49,579 nucleotides of DNA, from NCBI GenBank assembly GCA_028868975.1, contig JAGWTM010000005.1, forward strand, positions 1 through 49,579. The letters are read 5' to 3'. Positions 20,048-29,098 of this stretch are shown in pieces (the first letter of the stretch is position 1; the number at the start of each line of letters is the position of its first letter). A program made the position numbers and the translations under genes. Origin of the DNA: Actinomycetales bacterium (GTDB taxonomy: Bacteria > Actinomycetota > Actinomycetes > Actinomycetales > Microbacteriaceae). A model generated the notes under the pieces. That model was not told where the DNA came from and ran no database searches. It saw only the letters and a list, made by a program, of their open reading frames with translations.

Positions 20048-20232
20048 GTTTCAAAGCCTCAGGCCCTCAGGTGCGGGGCTGGGCGAGTATTGGGTTTCCC
20101 GCAGATTTTAGAGAAAAATTCGGTTCTGTGTTACCCAGTCGTTACCTGTCTGGCTGGATTGCGGTTTTTTGGCTCAAATCTGCGTGTTTTAATTGAAAGT
20201 AATGGCTATGAAGCCAACCACAAGGAGTCACA

Positions 20233-20406
20233 ATGGCAGCAATGAAGCCACGCACCGGCGACGGACCTATGGAAGCCGAACGCGAGCCTCGCGGCCTTAT
20301 CGTACTTCGTGTTCCGCTCGAAGGGGGAGGCCGCTTGGTCGTTTCAGTAAACGATGAAGAGGCGAAGAACCTCTACGAAGTTCTCGAAGGCGTCGTAAAA
20401 AAGTAA
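20233..20406 (+). CDS. DUF3117 family small protein (57 aa; missing from the supplied ORF track)
   Basis: MAAMKPRTGDGPMEAEREPRGLIVLRVPLEGGGRLVVSVNDEEAKNLYEVLEGVVKK; AAGGAG RBS upstream. Confidence 0.93.
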   Translation: MAAMKPRTGDGPMEAEREPRGLIVLRVPLEGGGRLVVSVNDEEAKNLYEVLEGVVKK

Positions 20407-20420
20407 GGCAAAAAACTTTG

Positions 20421-20442
20421 GGCCGGTCAGCAATGACCGGCC
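20421..20442 (+). terminator. Rho-independent terminator downstream of DUF3117
   Basis: GGCCGGTCA-GCAA-TGACCGGCC followed by TTTTGTTTT. Confidence 0.85.
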
Positions 20443-20454
20443 TTTTGTTTTGTC

Positions 20455-21087
20455 CTAGTGAGCGCGCTTGCTGGCTAGCAGCAGGCCATCGCCGGCCGGC
20501 GAAAGAACCGAGATGAAATCCTCGTTGTTGTCAAAAAAGCGCAGCACGTCGCGGTAGACCGCTGTGGCTTCATCGCGCATGGCTGGGTCGGGCACACGGT
20601 CGCGCCAGAGGGCGTGTGCAATCGCAACAACTCCGCCGGGGCGAAGCAGGCGAGAGGCCTCGTGCAGTTGCTCTTCGAGCGTTTCGCGATCGGCATCGAG
20701 GAAGACTAGGTCATAGGCTGCGTCAGCCATATTCGACATCACGTCAGCGGCGCGACCGCTGATCACGCGAGTGCGGTTCGAGGTGATCCCAGCATCTGCA
20801 AATGCAAACTTCGCCGCGGCCTGGTATTCCGATTCGGTGTCAATCGTGGCCAGCACCGAGTTGGTGCTGGCACTCAACAACCAAAGACCAGAAACGCCGG
20901 TGCCGGTGCCGGCCTCGACAATAGCCTTGGCACCCATCGCCGATGCGATGAGCGCGAGGTGGGCACCGACGGCAGGGGTAACGCACTCGACACCGAATTC
21001 TTCGGCGCGACCGCGTGCGTCACGAATAACAGCAGTCTCGGTGGTGAAATCCTCTGCGAACTTCCAACTGCTGATTTTGTCTACCAT
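20455..21087 (-). CDS. Class I SAM-dependent O-methyltransferase
   Basis: IVEAGTGTGVSGLWLLSAS, AYDLVFLDADRE; start at ATG 21087 with GGAGG RBS. Confidence 0.9.
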   Translation of the reverse strand: MVDKISSWKFAEDFTTETAVIRDARGRAEEFGVECVTPAVGAHLALIASAMGAKAIVEAGTGTGVSGLWLLSASTNSVLATIDTESEYQAAAKFAFADAGITSNRTRVISGRAADVMSNMADAAYDLVFLDADRETLEEQLHEASRLLRPGGVVAIAHALWRDRVPDPAMRDEATAVYRDVLRFFDNNEDFISVLSPAGDGLLLASKRAH

Positions 21088-21157
21088 TGGGGCCTCCTGC
21101 CAAAAGCATAAAACCGCGACCGCCGTTTGCCTTGCAGCCTTGCGGTAACGTTGAAGC

Positions 21158-21526
21158 ATGTTCGGCATCAGCGGCGAGAAGCTTCTCATTCTCGGGTTGC
21201 TAGCAGCGATTGTGCTAGGCCCCGAGCGACTGCCCTACTACGCCCAGCAGCTGGCGAAGCTAGTCAAGAGCGTCAAAAGATTCGCTGACGGCGCCAAGGA
21301 TCAACTGAGCGCCGAAGTCGGTGAAGAACTCGACTGGAAAAAGCTTGACCCTCGACAGTACGACCCCCGGCGCATCATTCGCGAGGCTTTGATTGAGGAT
21401 GAGTCTGCGATGCACTCGGTTTCAACTACTGCTTCGGTTTCACTTGGGGCAGGCTTGAATCAGGCCAAGAAGCTGGAAACCCTCAAAGCGGGCGAGAGCG
21501 CTCCGTTCGACAGCGAAGCTACCTAG
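21158..21526 (+). CDS. tatB: Sec-independent (twin-arginine) translocase protein TatB
   Basis: MFGISGEKLLILGLLAAIVLGPERLPYYAQQLAKLVKSVKRFADGAKDQL. Confidence 0.93.
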   Translation: MFGISGEKLLILGLLAAIVLGPERLPYYAQQLAKLVKSVKRFADGAKDQLSAEVGEELDWKKLDPRQYDPRRIIREALIEDESAMHSVSTTASVSLGAGLNQAKKLETLKAGESAPFDSEAT

Positions 21527-23073
21527 AAGCGGCGCAAAACCTTCAGCAGGATGCGGAACAGGGGAGCCATGGTCTTCCACTCGCGTGCGCGGTTTGGTAG
21601 ATGTATCACCGCGCCGAGCAATCCCGAATTGGCAACACCGATGGTTTTAGTCTGTGTGTACTTGACCAAGCCGGCGGCGCCGTTGCGGCGTCCCAGCCCA
21701 CTCAACTTCACGCCTCCCATGGGCGATTCCATCGAAGCAAACGAAGCTCGGTAACCCTCGTTCACGTTGACGCTTCCCGCGTTTAGGCGATTGGCAACTC
21801 TAATTGCTTCGGCCTGCGGTCCAACGACTGAGGCATTCAAGCCGTATTCGCTGTCGTTGGCTTGCGCGATCGCATCCTCGATCTCGGAGTACGAGCTGAC
21901 GGCGAGTACCGGACCGAACACCTCGCCGCGGAACATGCGGGCGTCTTCGGGCACATCCGTGAGAACGGTCGGCGAATAGCAATTTGGGCCGGCTGCCGGA
22001 AGCGGCTTACCACCGGCAATCACCTGGGCACCTTTTGAAACCGCTTCGTCCACCAGACCGGATACGCGTGCTAGTTGACTCGCACTGGTGAGGCTGCCGA
22101 GGTCAAAATCAAACTCTCCGCTGCGGCCAACGGTCAGCTCCTCCGTGCGGCGTCCGAGTTCGGTCACGAAGGCGTCGTAGATCGAATCGTGCACATAAAC
22201 GCGCTCGATTGACACACAGAGCTGGCCGGCCGATCCGAAAGCGCCGCCGATAGCAAGTTCTGCGGCCTTAGCCGGCTTGGCACCTGGCAAGACAATCATC
22301 GGGTTCTTGCCGCCCAATTCGAGGCTGGCTCCGATGAAATTCGCTGCGGCGCGCTGGTAGACCTTTTGGCCGGTGGCAGTGGATCCGGTGAAGGCCACGT
22401 AGTCGCTGTTGTCGGTCACCGCGTTACCGACCTCGACACCATCGCCGGTCACGACGGTCCAGAGTTCGCTCGGCAATCCAGCGGCAATCGCGTACTGTCT
22501 CAAAATCAAGACGCTCAACGCCGTTTGGTTGTCGGCTTTCTGAAGCACCGCATTGCCAGCAGCCAAGGCTGGGAACACATCGAGGGCGGTGAGCGCCATC
22601 GGGTAATTCCAAGGTGTGATGATGCCAATAACACCGAGCGGTATGCGTTCTACCCAGGTGCGCGTGAGCACCGGCACGCCGGCTCGGGTCTTTTCTCGCT
22701 GCAGGAATTTCGGTGATTTCTTGCCGTAATAGAGTGCCGATTGGATTGCTCCCGAAACCTCTTCGAATGCGTGAGCCCGAGACTTGCCGGTTTCGAGTTG
22801 CAGTACATCAATCAGTTTGTCTTGGTTTTTGAGCAATACATCAAAAAGCTCGAGCAGTATGCCCGCACGCTTGACCGCTGGCGTTTCAGCCCAAGCAACC
22901 TGTGCTGCACGCAGTTCTTGACCTGCCGCTTCGACCTGCGATGCGCTCAGCTGTGGAAGGTCATAGATGCGTTTGCCCGAAAACGGGTTCAACACCGGAA
23001 CTGTCGATTGGATGCCGCCGCGCGCGCTGGCTTCGATGTGCCCCACAAGGGTTGAGATGCTGGTATCAGTCAC
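21523..23073 (-). CDS. Succinate-semialdehyde dehydrogenase / aldehyde dehydrogenase family
   Basis: TPWNYPMALTALDVFPALAAGNAVLQKAD, FTGSTATGQKV, LELGGKNPMIV, FGSAGQLCVSIERVYV. Confidence 0.92.
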   Translation of the reverse strand: MTDTSISTLVGHIEASARGGIQSTVPVLNPFSGKRIYDLPQLSASQVEAAGQELRAAQVAWAETPAVKRAGILLELFDVLLKNQDKLIDVLQLETGKSRAHAFEEVSGAIQSALYYGKKSPKFLQREKTRAGVPVLTRTWVERIPLGVIGIITPWNYPMALTALDVFPALAAGNAVLQKADNQTALSVLILRQYAIAAGLPSELWTVVTGDGVEVGNAVTDNSDYVAFTGSTATGQKVYQRAAANFIGASLELGGKNPMIVLPGAKPAKAAELAIGGAFGSAGQLCVSIERVYVHDSIYDAFVTELGRRTEELTVGRSGEFDFDLGSLTSASQLARVSGLVDEAVSKGAQVIAGGKPLPAAGPNCYSPTVLTDVPEDARMFRGEVFGPVLAVSSYSEIEDAIAQANDSEYGLNASVVGPQAEAIRVANRLNAGSVNVNEGYRASFASMESPMGGVKLSGLGRRNGAAGLVKYTQTKTIGVANSGLLGAVIHLPNRAREWKTMAPLFRILLKVLRRF

Positions 23074-23082
23074 CCAATGAGT

Positions 23083-24255
23083 CTATGACTGCACGCTGAT
23101 ATTGAGTTTGCGTCGCGCGAGTCCACGCGGCAAACTAAGCAACTTTTCAGCAACGGATGCGATTGCCAAAGCCGCCGGGTCATTCGGGTTGGCCAAGACC
23201 ACCGGTTCACCCCGGTCGCTGCCCTCGCGAAGTGCAACGCTGATCGGAATCTGGCCCAGCACCGGCACCTGATTTTGGCTATTTTCAGCGTCAGGAGCTT
23301 GCTCACCGGCTTGAACCAGTGCGGTGAGGCGATCGGCTACTAATTGGCCGCCACCCTCACCGAAAATGTTCAATCGACTGCCATCGGATTGTTCCAGCCA
23401 GGACATGTTTTCAATGACTCCCAGGATTCCTTGACCGGTTTGCAGGCCAACCGCGCCCGAGCGTTCAGCGACATCCGCTGCAGCGCTTTGGGGAGTCGTC
23501 ACCACGATTGATTTAGCGGTCGGGAGCAACTGCCCGAGACTGATGGCGATATCGCCCGTGCCGGGTGGCAGGTCGACGAGCAGGTAGTCGAGGTCACCCC
23601 AGAACACATCGGTCAGAAACTGCTGCACGGCTCGGTGCAGCATCGGTCCACGCCAGGCCACCGGCTGATTACCCTCGAAGAACATGCCAATCGAAATGAC
23701 TTTCACGCCGTATGCGACGGGCGGCAGCATGAGCTCGTTCACGCGGGTTGGGCGTCCCGTCGGTTTGCTGTTGTCTAACCCCAGCTGACCCGGAATCGAA
23801 AAGCCAAAAATGTCGGCGTCGATAAGGCCAACTTTCTGACCGGCGGCGGCCAAAGCCACCGCTAGATTTGCGGTGACCGACGATTTGCCCACGCCGCCCT
23901 TGCCAGAGCCAATCAGGAGCACGTGGGTGAGCGTGTCGGCGTCGAACGGATTCACTCGGGCTGGCTTGTTAGCGCGCAGCTTGGCCACCAGCGCCTCACG
24001 TTCGGCCGGCGACATCACATCCAGCTGAATTTGAACGGAATTCACGCCGGCAACCGATTCGATTGCGGCTCGCACCTCGCGTTCAATTTTGTCGCTGGCT
24101 GGGCAACCGACCACGGTTAGCTTCACGCGCTGAGACACCGACCCGTCTGCCTCGATGACCGGCTGGTCGAGCATGTCGAGCTCAACCAGTGGAAGCCGAA
24201 TTTCTGGGTCTAGGACCGTGCCGAGTGCCGACCAAACTTGGGCAGCGAGGCTCAT
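23083..24255 (-). CDS. mrp: Mrp/NBP35-type P-loop ATPase, iron-sulfur carrier
   Basis: GSGKGGVGKSSVTANLAVALA; LLVDLPPGTGDIAISLGQ; N-terminal MIP18/DUF59-like domain. Confidence 0.95.
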   Translation of the reverse strand: MSLAAQVWSALGTVLDPEIRLPLVELDMLDQPVIEADGSVSQRVKLTVVGCPASDKIEREVRAAIESVAGVNSVQIQLDVMSPAEREALVAKLRANKPARVNPFDADTLTHVLLIGSGKGGVGKSSVTANLAVALAAAGQKVGLIDADIFGFSIPGQLGLDNSKPTGRPTRVNELMLPPVAYGVKVISIGMFFEGNQPVAWRGPMLHRAVQQFLTDVFWGDLDYLLVDLPPGTGDIAISLGQLLPTAKSIVVTTPQSAAADVAERSGAVGLQTGQGILGVIENMSWLEQSDGSRLNIFGEGGGQLVADRLTALVQAGEQAPDAENSQNQVPVLGQIPISVALREGSDRGEPVVLANPNDPAALAIASVAEKLLSLPRGLARRKLNISVQS

Positions 24256-24815
24256 TTCTTGACTGAGCCGGACTTGCTCGTGGCGGTTTTTGCGCTCGGC
24301 TTGGCTGGTTGTTTTGCAGCAGCCTCAGTTGCAGCGGTCAACTCAACCTTGAATTCGTTGAGCAGGTCGCGCAGCTCATCGCGCACGAAGTCGCGAGTGG
24401 CCATCTCTTCAAGGGCCAAGCGAAGAGCAACCACCTCGCGGGCAAGGTATTCCGTGTCGGCCAGGTTGCGTTCAGCGCGCTGACGGTCTTGCTCGAACTT
24501 GACGCGGTCGCGGTCATCCTGACGGTTCTGTGCCAACAGGATGAGCGGGGCAGCGTAAGAAGCCTGCATCGAGAGCAGCAGGGTGAGCAGCGTGAAGTTG
24601 AGAGTCTTCGGGTCAAACTGCCATTCGGCTGGGGCAAGCGTGTTCCAGGTGAGCCAGGCGGCACAGAAAAAAGTCATGCCAATTAGGAAACCGCCGGTGC
24701 CCATAGCGCGAGCGAAAGCCTCGCTGGCTCGACCGAACTTCTCAGGATCGACCCGCAGGTTAGCCCTGAAACCGCGGCGTGCGCCAATAGGACTGTCTAG
24801 ACGATCGTGTGACAT
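24252..24815 (-). CDS. DUF1003 membrane protein with Lys/Ala-rich C-terminal tail
   Basis: FGRASEAFARAMGTGGFLIGMTFFCAAWLTWN...FTLLTLLLSMQASYAAPLILLAQNRQDDRDR. Confidence 0.92.
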   Translation of the reverse strand: MSHDRLDSPIGARRGFRANLRVDPEKFGRASEAFARAMGTGGFLIGMTFFCAAWLTWNTLAPAEWQFDPKTLNFTLLTLLLSMQASYAAPLILLAQNRQDDRDRVKFEQDRQRAERNLADTEYLAREVVALRLALEEMATRDFVRDELRDLLNEFKVELTAATEAAAKQPAKPSAKTATSKSGSVKK

Positions 24816-26152
24816 CAGCGCACTCCTCTCGTGGTCTTAGCGTTTGACTTGGCTGCAGTTTTGGCCGGTGACTTTTTAGCAACTGGTTTCTTCTTGACGG
24901 GGGTACTGCTCGAGGCATCCTCGTCTTCGGTGCGCCAGTCTTCGGGCAATAGATGGTCTAGAACGTCATCCACAGTCACCACACCGAGTAGTCGATGTTC
25001 GGCATCGACGACGGGCAGAGCGACCAGGTTGTAATTTGCCAGCATTCGGTGAATTGCCGCAATCGAGGTATCTTCGCGAACCGGCTCGAGCTCGGTGTCG
25101 AGCAGGTTGCCCAGACGCTCGTGCGGCGGGTAGCGCAGCAGGCGCTGAAAGTGCACCACGCCAAGGTAGCGGCCGGTCACCGTTTCGTAAGGCGGTAGCG
25201 TGACGAAAACCGAAGCGGCCAAAACCGGAGCCACCTCTTTGCGACGAATCAGTGCCATCGCCTCAGCCACCGTGTTGTCGGCGGCACAGATAATCGGCTC
25301 GGTGGTCATCAGACCACCAGCGGTGAATTCGTCGTACTCCATGAGGCGACGCAGATCGTCGGCCTCTTCCTCATCCATCAAATCGAGAATCGCCTCGGTG
25401 CGCTCTTCAGGCAGGTTGGCCATGAGGTCGGCGGCGTCATCCGGTTCCATCAGATCGAGAACCTCGGCGGCGCGCTCGTCATCGAGTTCCTCAATGATGT
25501 CGAGCTGTTCCTCTTCTGGCAGCTCCTCGAGAACGTCGGCCAGACGTTCATCGTCCAGCTCCTCCGCCACCTCAATCATGCGGTCGTCCGGCAGGTCAAG
25601 CAGAGCGCTCGCGATGTCAGCTGGGCGAAGGTCTTCATAGGTGGCGATCAGCTGCTCAGCCGACTGTGCCTCGTCACCCTGTGCTTCCTCGCTGACCTGC
25701 TCCCAAGCGGCAAACAAGGTGGCACCCTTGGCAAAGGGTGAGGCACCGGTCTTTGGTCGGCGCAAGAACAGCTCGCTGACATTCCAGTCGAGGTTCTTTT
25801 GCTGCTCAATCGCCAAATCTTCAATGGACGCGATGCCCGTACCATCAAGCAATCGCACCTTGCGACCGAGAATCTCGGCGATGACACGCACCTCGCGACC
25901 GCGCTGGGTGAAACGGCGCAGGTCAATGAGTCCGTTAGTGATTACCTGACCGGGAGCGATGGAAGTGACTCGGCTGATCGGAACGAATACGCGACGGCGT
26001 CCGCTGATTTCGACCAGCATTCCGGTGGCTCGAGGAGCGCCAGCTTTGCGGTAGGCCACTAGAACGTCGATGACTTTTCCGACGCGGTCACCCGCGGGGT
26101 CAAAGACGCCACAGCCGGCCAATCTGGCCACAAAAACTCGAGTTGCGCTCAC
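24815..26152 (-). CDS. PRC-barrel / MgtE intracellular N domain / CBS pair protein (no MgtE transmembrane domain), AK-rich tail
   Basis: Acidic superhelical repeats (ELDDERLADVLEELPEEEQLDIIEELDDERAAEVLDLM), GLMTTEPI, VVTVDDVLDHL. Confidence 0.92.
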   Translation of the reverse strand: MSATRVFVARLAGCGVFDPAGDRVGKVIDVLVAYRKAGAPRATGMLVEISGRRRVFVPISRVTSIAPGQVITNGLIDLRRFTQRGREVRVIAEILGRKVRLLDGTGIASIEDLAIEQQKNLDWNVSELFLRRPKTGASPFAKGATLFAAWEQVSEEAQGDEAQSAEQLIATYEDLRPADIASALLDLPDDRMIEVAEELDDERLADVLEELPEEEQLDIIEELDDERAAEVLDLMEPDDAADLMANLPEERTEAILDLMDEEEADDLRRLMEYDEFTAGGLMTTEPIICAADNTVAEAMALIRRKEVAPVLAASVFVTLPPYETVTGRYLGVVHFQRLLRYPPHERLGNLLDTELEPVREDTSIAAIHRMLANYNLVALPVVDAEHRLLGVVTVDDVLDHLLPEDWRTEDEDASSSTPVKKKPVAKKSPAKTAAKSNAKTTRGVR

Positions 26153-26198
26153 CCTTCAACCTTAGACGAGAGGTTTAGGGTCGTGCCAGAATAAGTGG

Positions 26199-26705
26199 AT
26201 GAACAACAGTCGAAAAGTGGCACCAACGCACACGCCCTCAGCCGTTCCTCAAGGAGAGGTTGTGGCCGAATTTGGTCAGTACCAGCAGGCGGTCAGCTAC
26301 GTCGAAAGATTGTTGGCTAAAGACTTCCCCGCGGGCATGATTGCAATCGTCGGTAAGGACCTTCGGCAGGTTGAGCGAGTCCGCGGAAAACTAAGCTACG
26401 GCCGTATTGCCCTCAGTGGCGCGCTAACCGGTTCTTGGCTGGGTTTCATCATCGGATTCCTGTTTGGTCCGTCCATTCAGGGAGTGGATTCCACCACCGG
26501 TGGCACGGGCTCGATTATTTCGGCGGTCGTAATCGGTGCGGGTGTCGGAATGCTCTGGAGCATCCTTCGCTACTCGACCAACAAGAACAAGCGCAGCTTC
26601 ATGAGCCAGCAGCAAATCGTCGCATCGGTCTATCAGGTGCAGGTGCCGATGACCCTCGTGAACGAGGCCCGCGCGGCTGCCGGCGAAGAAACCCTAGCTA
26701 GCTAA
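26199..26705 (+). CDS. General stress protein 17M-like domain membrane protein
   Basis: VVAEFGQYQQAVSYVERLLAKDFPAGMIAIVGKDLRQVERVRGKLSYGR plus two hydrophobic segments. Confidence 0.8.
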   Translation: MNNSRKVAPTHTPSAVPQGEVVAEFGQYQQAVSYVERLLAKDFPAGMIAIVGKDLRQVERVRGKLSYGRIALSGALTGSWLGFIIGFLFGPSIQGVDSTTGGTGSIISAVVIGAGVGMLWSILRYSTNKNKRSFMSQQQIVASVYQVQVPMTLVNEARAAAGEETLAS

Positions 26706-26714
26706 AGTCGCTGG

Positions 26715-28115
26715 TTAGGCGAGTTTAGCGAGCCAGGCCTCAACGTCTTCGCTCTTGCGAGGTAGTGCGGCCGAAAGGTTTTCAACACCGTTTTCAGTCA
26801 CCAGAACATCGTCTTCAATACGGACGCCGATTCCGCGGAACTCCTCGGGTGCGAGTAGGTCATCCGGCTGGAAATAGAGTCCGGGCTCAATCGTGAAAAC
26901 CATGCCTGGCTTCAGTTCGCCGTCGAGGTACATGTCGCGGCGGGCCTGGGCGCAGTCGTGCACGTCGATTCCCAGGTGGTGACTGGTGCCGTGCACCATC
27001 CAGCGGCGGTGGAACTGTTTATCGAGCTCGAGTGACTCCTCGGCGCTGACCGGCAGTAGACCCCATTCGGCAGTCTTTGCTGCAATGACCTTCATCGCGG
27101 TCGAGTGCAATTCGCGAAACTTCATGCCCGGTTTTGCAACAGCGAAGACAGCGTCGGCTGCTTCGCGAACCGCCTCGTAGATCTTGCGCTGGACGTCGGT
27201 GAACTTGCCGTTTACCGGCAGGGTGCGAGTGACGTCGGCGGTGTAAAGGCTGTCGACCTCGACTCCGGCGTCGAGCAGCAGAAGGTCGCCATCGCGAACC
27301 GGTCCGTTGTTCACAATCCAGTGCAGCGTGCAGGCGTGGGCGCCGCTGGCGGCAATCGTCTCGTAACCGAGGTCATTGCCCTCGGCTCGGGCTTGACTAA
27401 AGAAGGCCGTCTCAACGACACGCTCCCCACGCGGATGCGCCTGAGCCTTTTTGAGGTTGCGGGCAACCTCTTCAAAACCCTTGATGGATGCAGCCACGGC
27501 CTTGCGCATTTCGCCGATTTCGTATGCGTCCTTTACCAGGCGAAGTTCGCTGACCGCGGTTGCCAGTTCTTCGTCGGTCAAGTCCAACTTGGCGCGATCG
27601 GCCACGTAGGCCTCGTATTCGTTGAGTGAACGGGTCTCGATGTCTAGCAGGGCGGCAACCTGAGCCAAGGTTGGTCGAGCACCGACCCAAAATTCACCGA
27701 TGGCTGGATTCGCGAAAAATTCGTCAGTGCCCTTTCCGGCGGTCTCTCGGAAGAACAAGATTTGACGGTTCTGTTCGCCATCGAGCACCAGCACCGAGTC
27801 GGGTACGGTTTCGCTACCCCAACCGGTTAGGTGCGCAAACGCTGCATGCGGGCGGAATCGATAATCGGTGTCGTTTGAGCGGGTCTTGAGGCCGCCCGCC
27901 TCGATGATGATGAGCTTGCCGCTGAAGGCGTCCTGAATTGCATTTCGTCGGACTGCCGCGAATGGAGCAACCTCTGCTCGGGGCGGCAGGGTTTCGTCAC
28001 GATCGGCCCAGTTTGAACCGATGTAGGCCATGAACTCTGGGCTGTTTGGGGTGCGGCTGCGGTTCGAACCGCGCTTTTCCAACTGGTCGCTAGATTTTTC
28101 GGCTTCGTTGCTCAT
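26715..28115 (-). CDS. pepP: Xaa-Pro aminopeptidase, M24B family
   Basis: LLLDAGVEVDSLYTADVTRTLPVNGKFT, HGTSHHLGIDVHD, GMVFTIEPGLYF, IGVRIEDDVLVTENG. Confidence 0.95.
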   Translation of the reverse strand: MSNEAEKSSDQLEKRGSNRSRTPNSPEFMAYIGSNWADRDETLPPRAEVAPFAAVRRNAIQDAFSGKLIIIEAGGLKTRSNDTDYRFRPHAAFAHLTGWGSETVPDSVLVLDGEQNRQILFFRETAGKGTDEFFANPAIGEFWVGARPTLAQVAALLDIETRSLNEYEAYVADRAKLDLTDEELATAVSELRLVKDAYEIGEMRKAVAASIKGFEEVARNLKKAQAHPRGERVVETAFFSQARAEGNDLGYETIAASGAHACTLHWIVNNGPVRDGDLLLLDAGVEVDSLYTADVTRTLPVNGKFTDVQRKIYEAVREAADAVFAVAKPGMKFRELHSTAMKVIAAKTAEWGLLPVSAEESLELDKQFHRRWMVHGTSHHLGIDVHDCAQARRDMYLDGELKPGMVFTIEPGLYFQPDDLLAPEEFRGIGVRIEDDVLVTENGVENLSAALPRKSEDVEAWLAKLA

Positions 28116-28186
28116 TCCGCTATTCTGCCACCCAAAAAGATGTCGGTGCGCGCAGGTAACCTAGGCGTGTAGGAAGCAGGGATCAG

Positions 28187-29098
28187 ATGAATTCAGCGCC
28201 GGTAATCGACCTTCACAGCCACTCCAATAAATCCGACGGACGCGAGTCGGTGCGCGAGGTTTTTGAGAACGCGGTGAGGTCCGGCGTGAACATTCTTGCC
28301 CTCACGGATCACGACACCACCAGTGGCTGGCAGGAGGCAGAGGCCTGCGCGCGCGAATTCCAAATTGGTTTCGTGCCCGGCATCGAGGTGACCACGCGGG
28401 CCAACGTGCTGGGCCAAGACGGAACCCGTCACCGATTCGGCGTCCACATGTTGGCATATCTGCCAAACCCAAATGATGTTTCGCTGACCAGCGCCCTGGT
28501 CACCAGCGTCGAGAGCCGCGTTGGGCGGCTTCAGGAGATCGTCGCCAAAATCGCCGAAGACTACGAATTGACCTGGAGCGACGTTGAGGCTGAGCTAGCC
28601 GACGAAGCCACCATGGGGCGGCCCGCGGTCGCCGATGCATTGGTCACGCGAGGGCACTTCAATAATCGCGGTGAGGTTTTTGACCAGCTGTTCTTCAAAG
28701 GAAGCCCCTATTACGTTCCGAACACGGGCGTGCCCGAAACAATCGAGGCGATTGAGCTAATTCGCCGAGCTGGAGGAGTGCCGATCATCGCCCATCCGCT
28801 CTCGCGCGGCAAAGGTCCGGCCGAGGGTGAACCGATGCCAGTCGAGCACTTTGAAGAAATGATTGCGGCTGGGTTGGCTGGTTTCGAGGTAATGCATCGC
28901 GATGTGCCAGAACACTCGCGCAGATGGCTACGGGCGATGGCCGATAAACACGACCTAATCGTCACCGGATCTAGTGACTATCACGGTGAGACCGGCAAGC
29001 CGAATCGGCTTGGCGAGAATTCCACCGAGCTTGAAATGTTTGAACGCATCGTGGCCCAGGCAAGCGGAGTTGCCCCCTACTTGCCCTGGCTCGATTAG
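28187..29098 (+). CDS. PHP domain phosphoesterase
   Basis: IDLHSHSNKSDG...ALTDHDTTSGW...GIEVTTR...IIAHPLSR...SSDYHGE. Confidence 0.93.
   Translation: MNSAPVIDLHSHSNKSDGRESVREVFENAVRSGVNILALTDHDTTSGWQEAEACAREFQIGFVPGIEVTTRANVLGQDGTRHRFGVHMLAYLPNPNDVSLTSALVTSVESRVGRLQEIVAKIAEDYELTWSDVEAELADEATMGRPAVADALVTRGHFNNRGEVFDQLFFKGSPYYVPNTGVPETIEAIELIRRAGGVPIIAHPLSRGKGPAEGEPMPVEHFEEMIAAGLAGFEVMHRDVPEHSRRWLRAMADKHDLIVTGSSDYHGETGKPNRLGENSTELEMFERIVAQASGVAPYLPWLD

Noticed and set aside
25200-25640. Ser/Arg-rich plus-strand ORF of 146 aa
   Set aside because: Mirror of the acidic MgtE_N repeats on the opposite strand; composition artefact.
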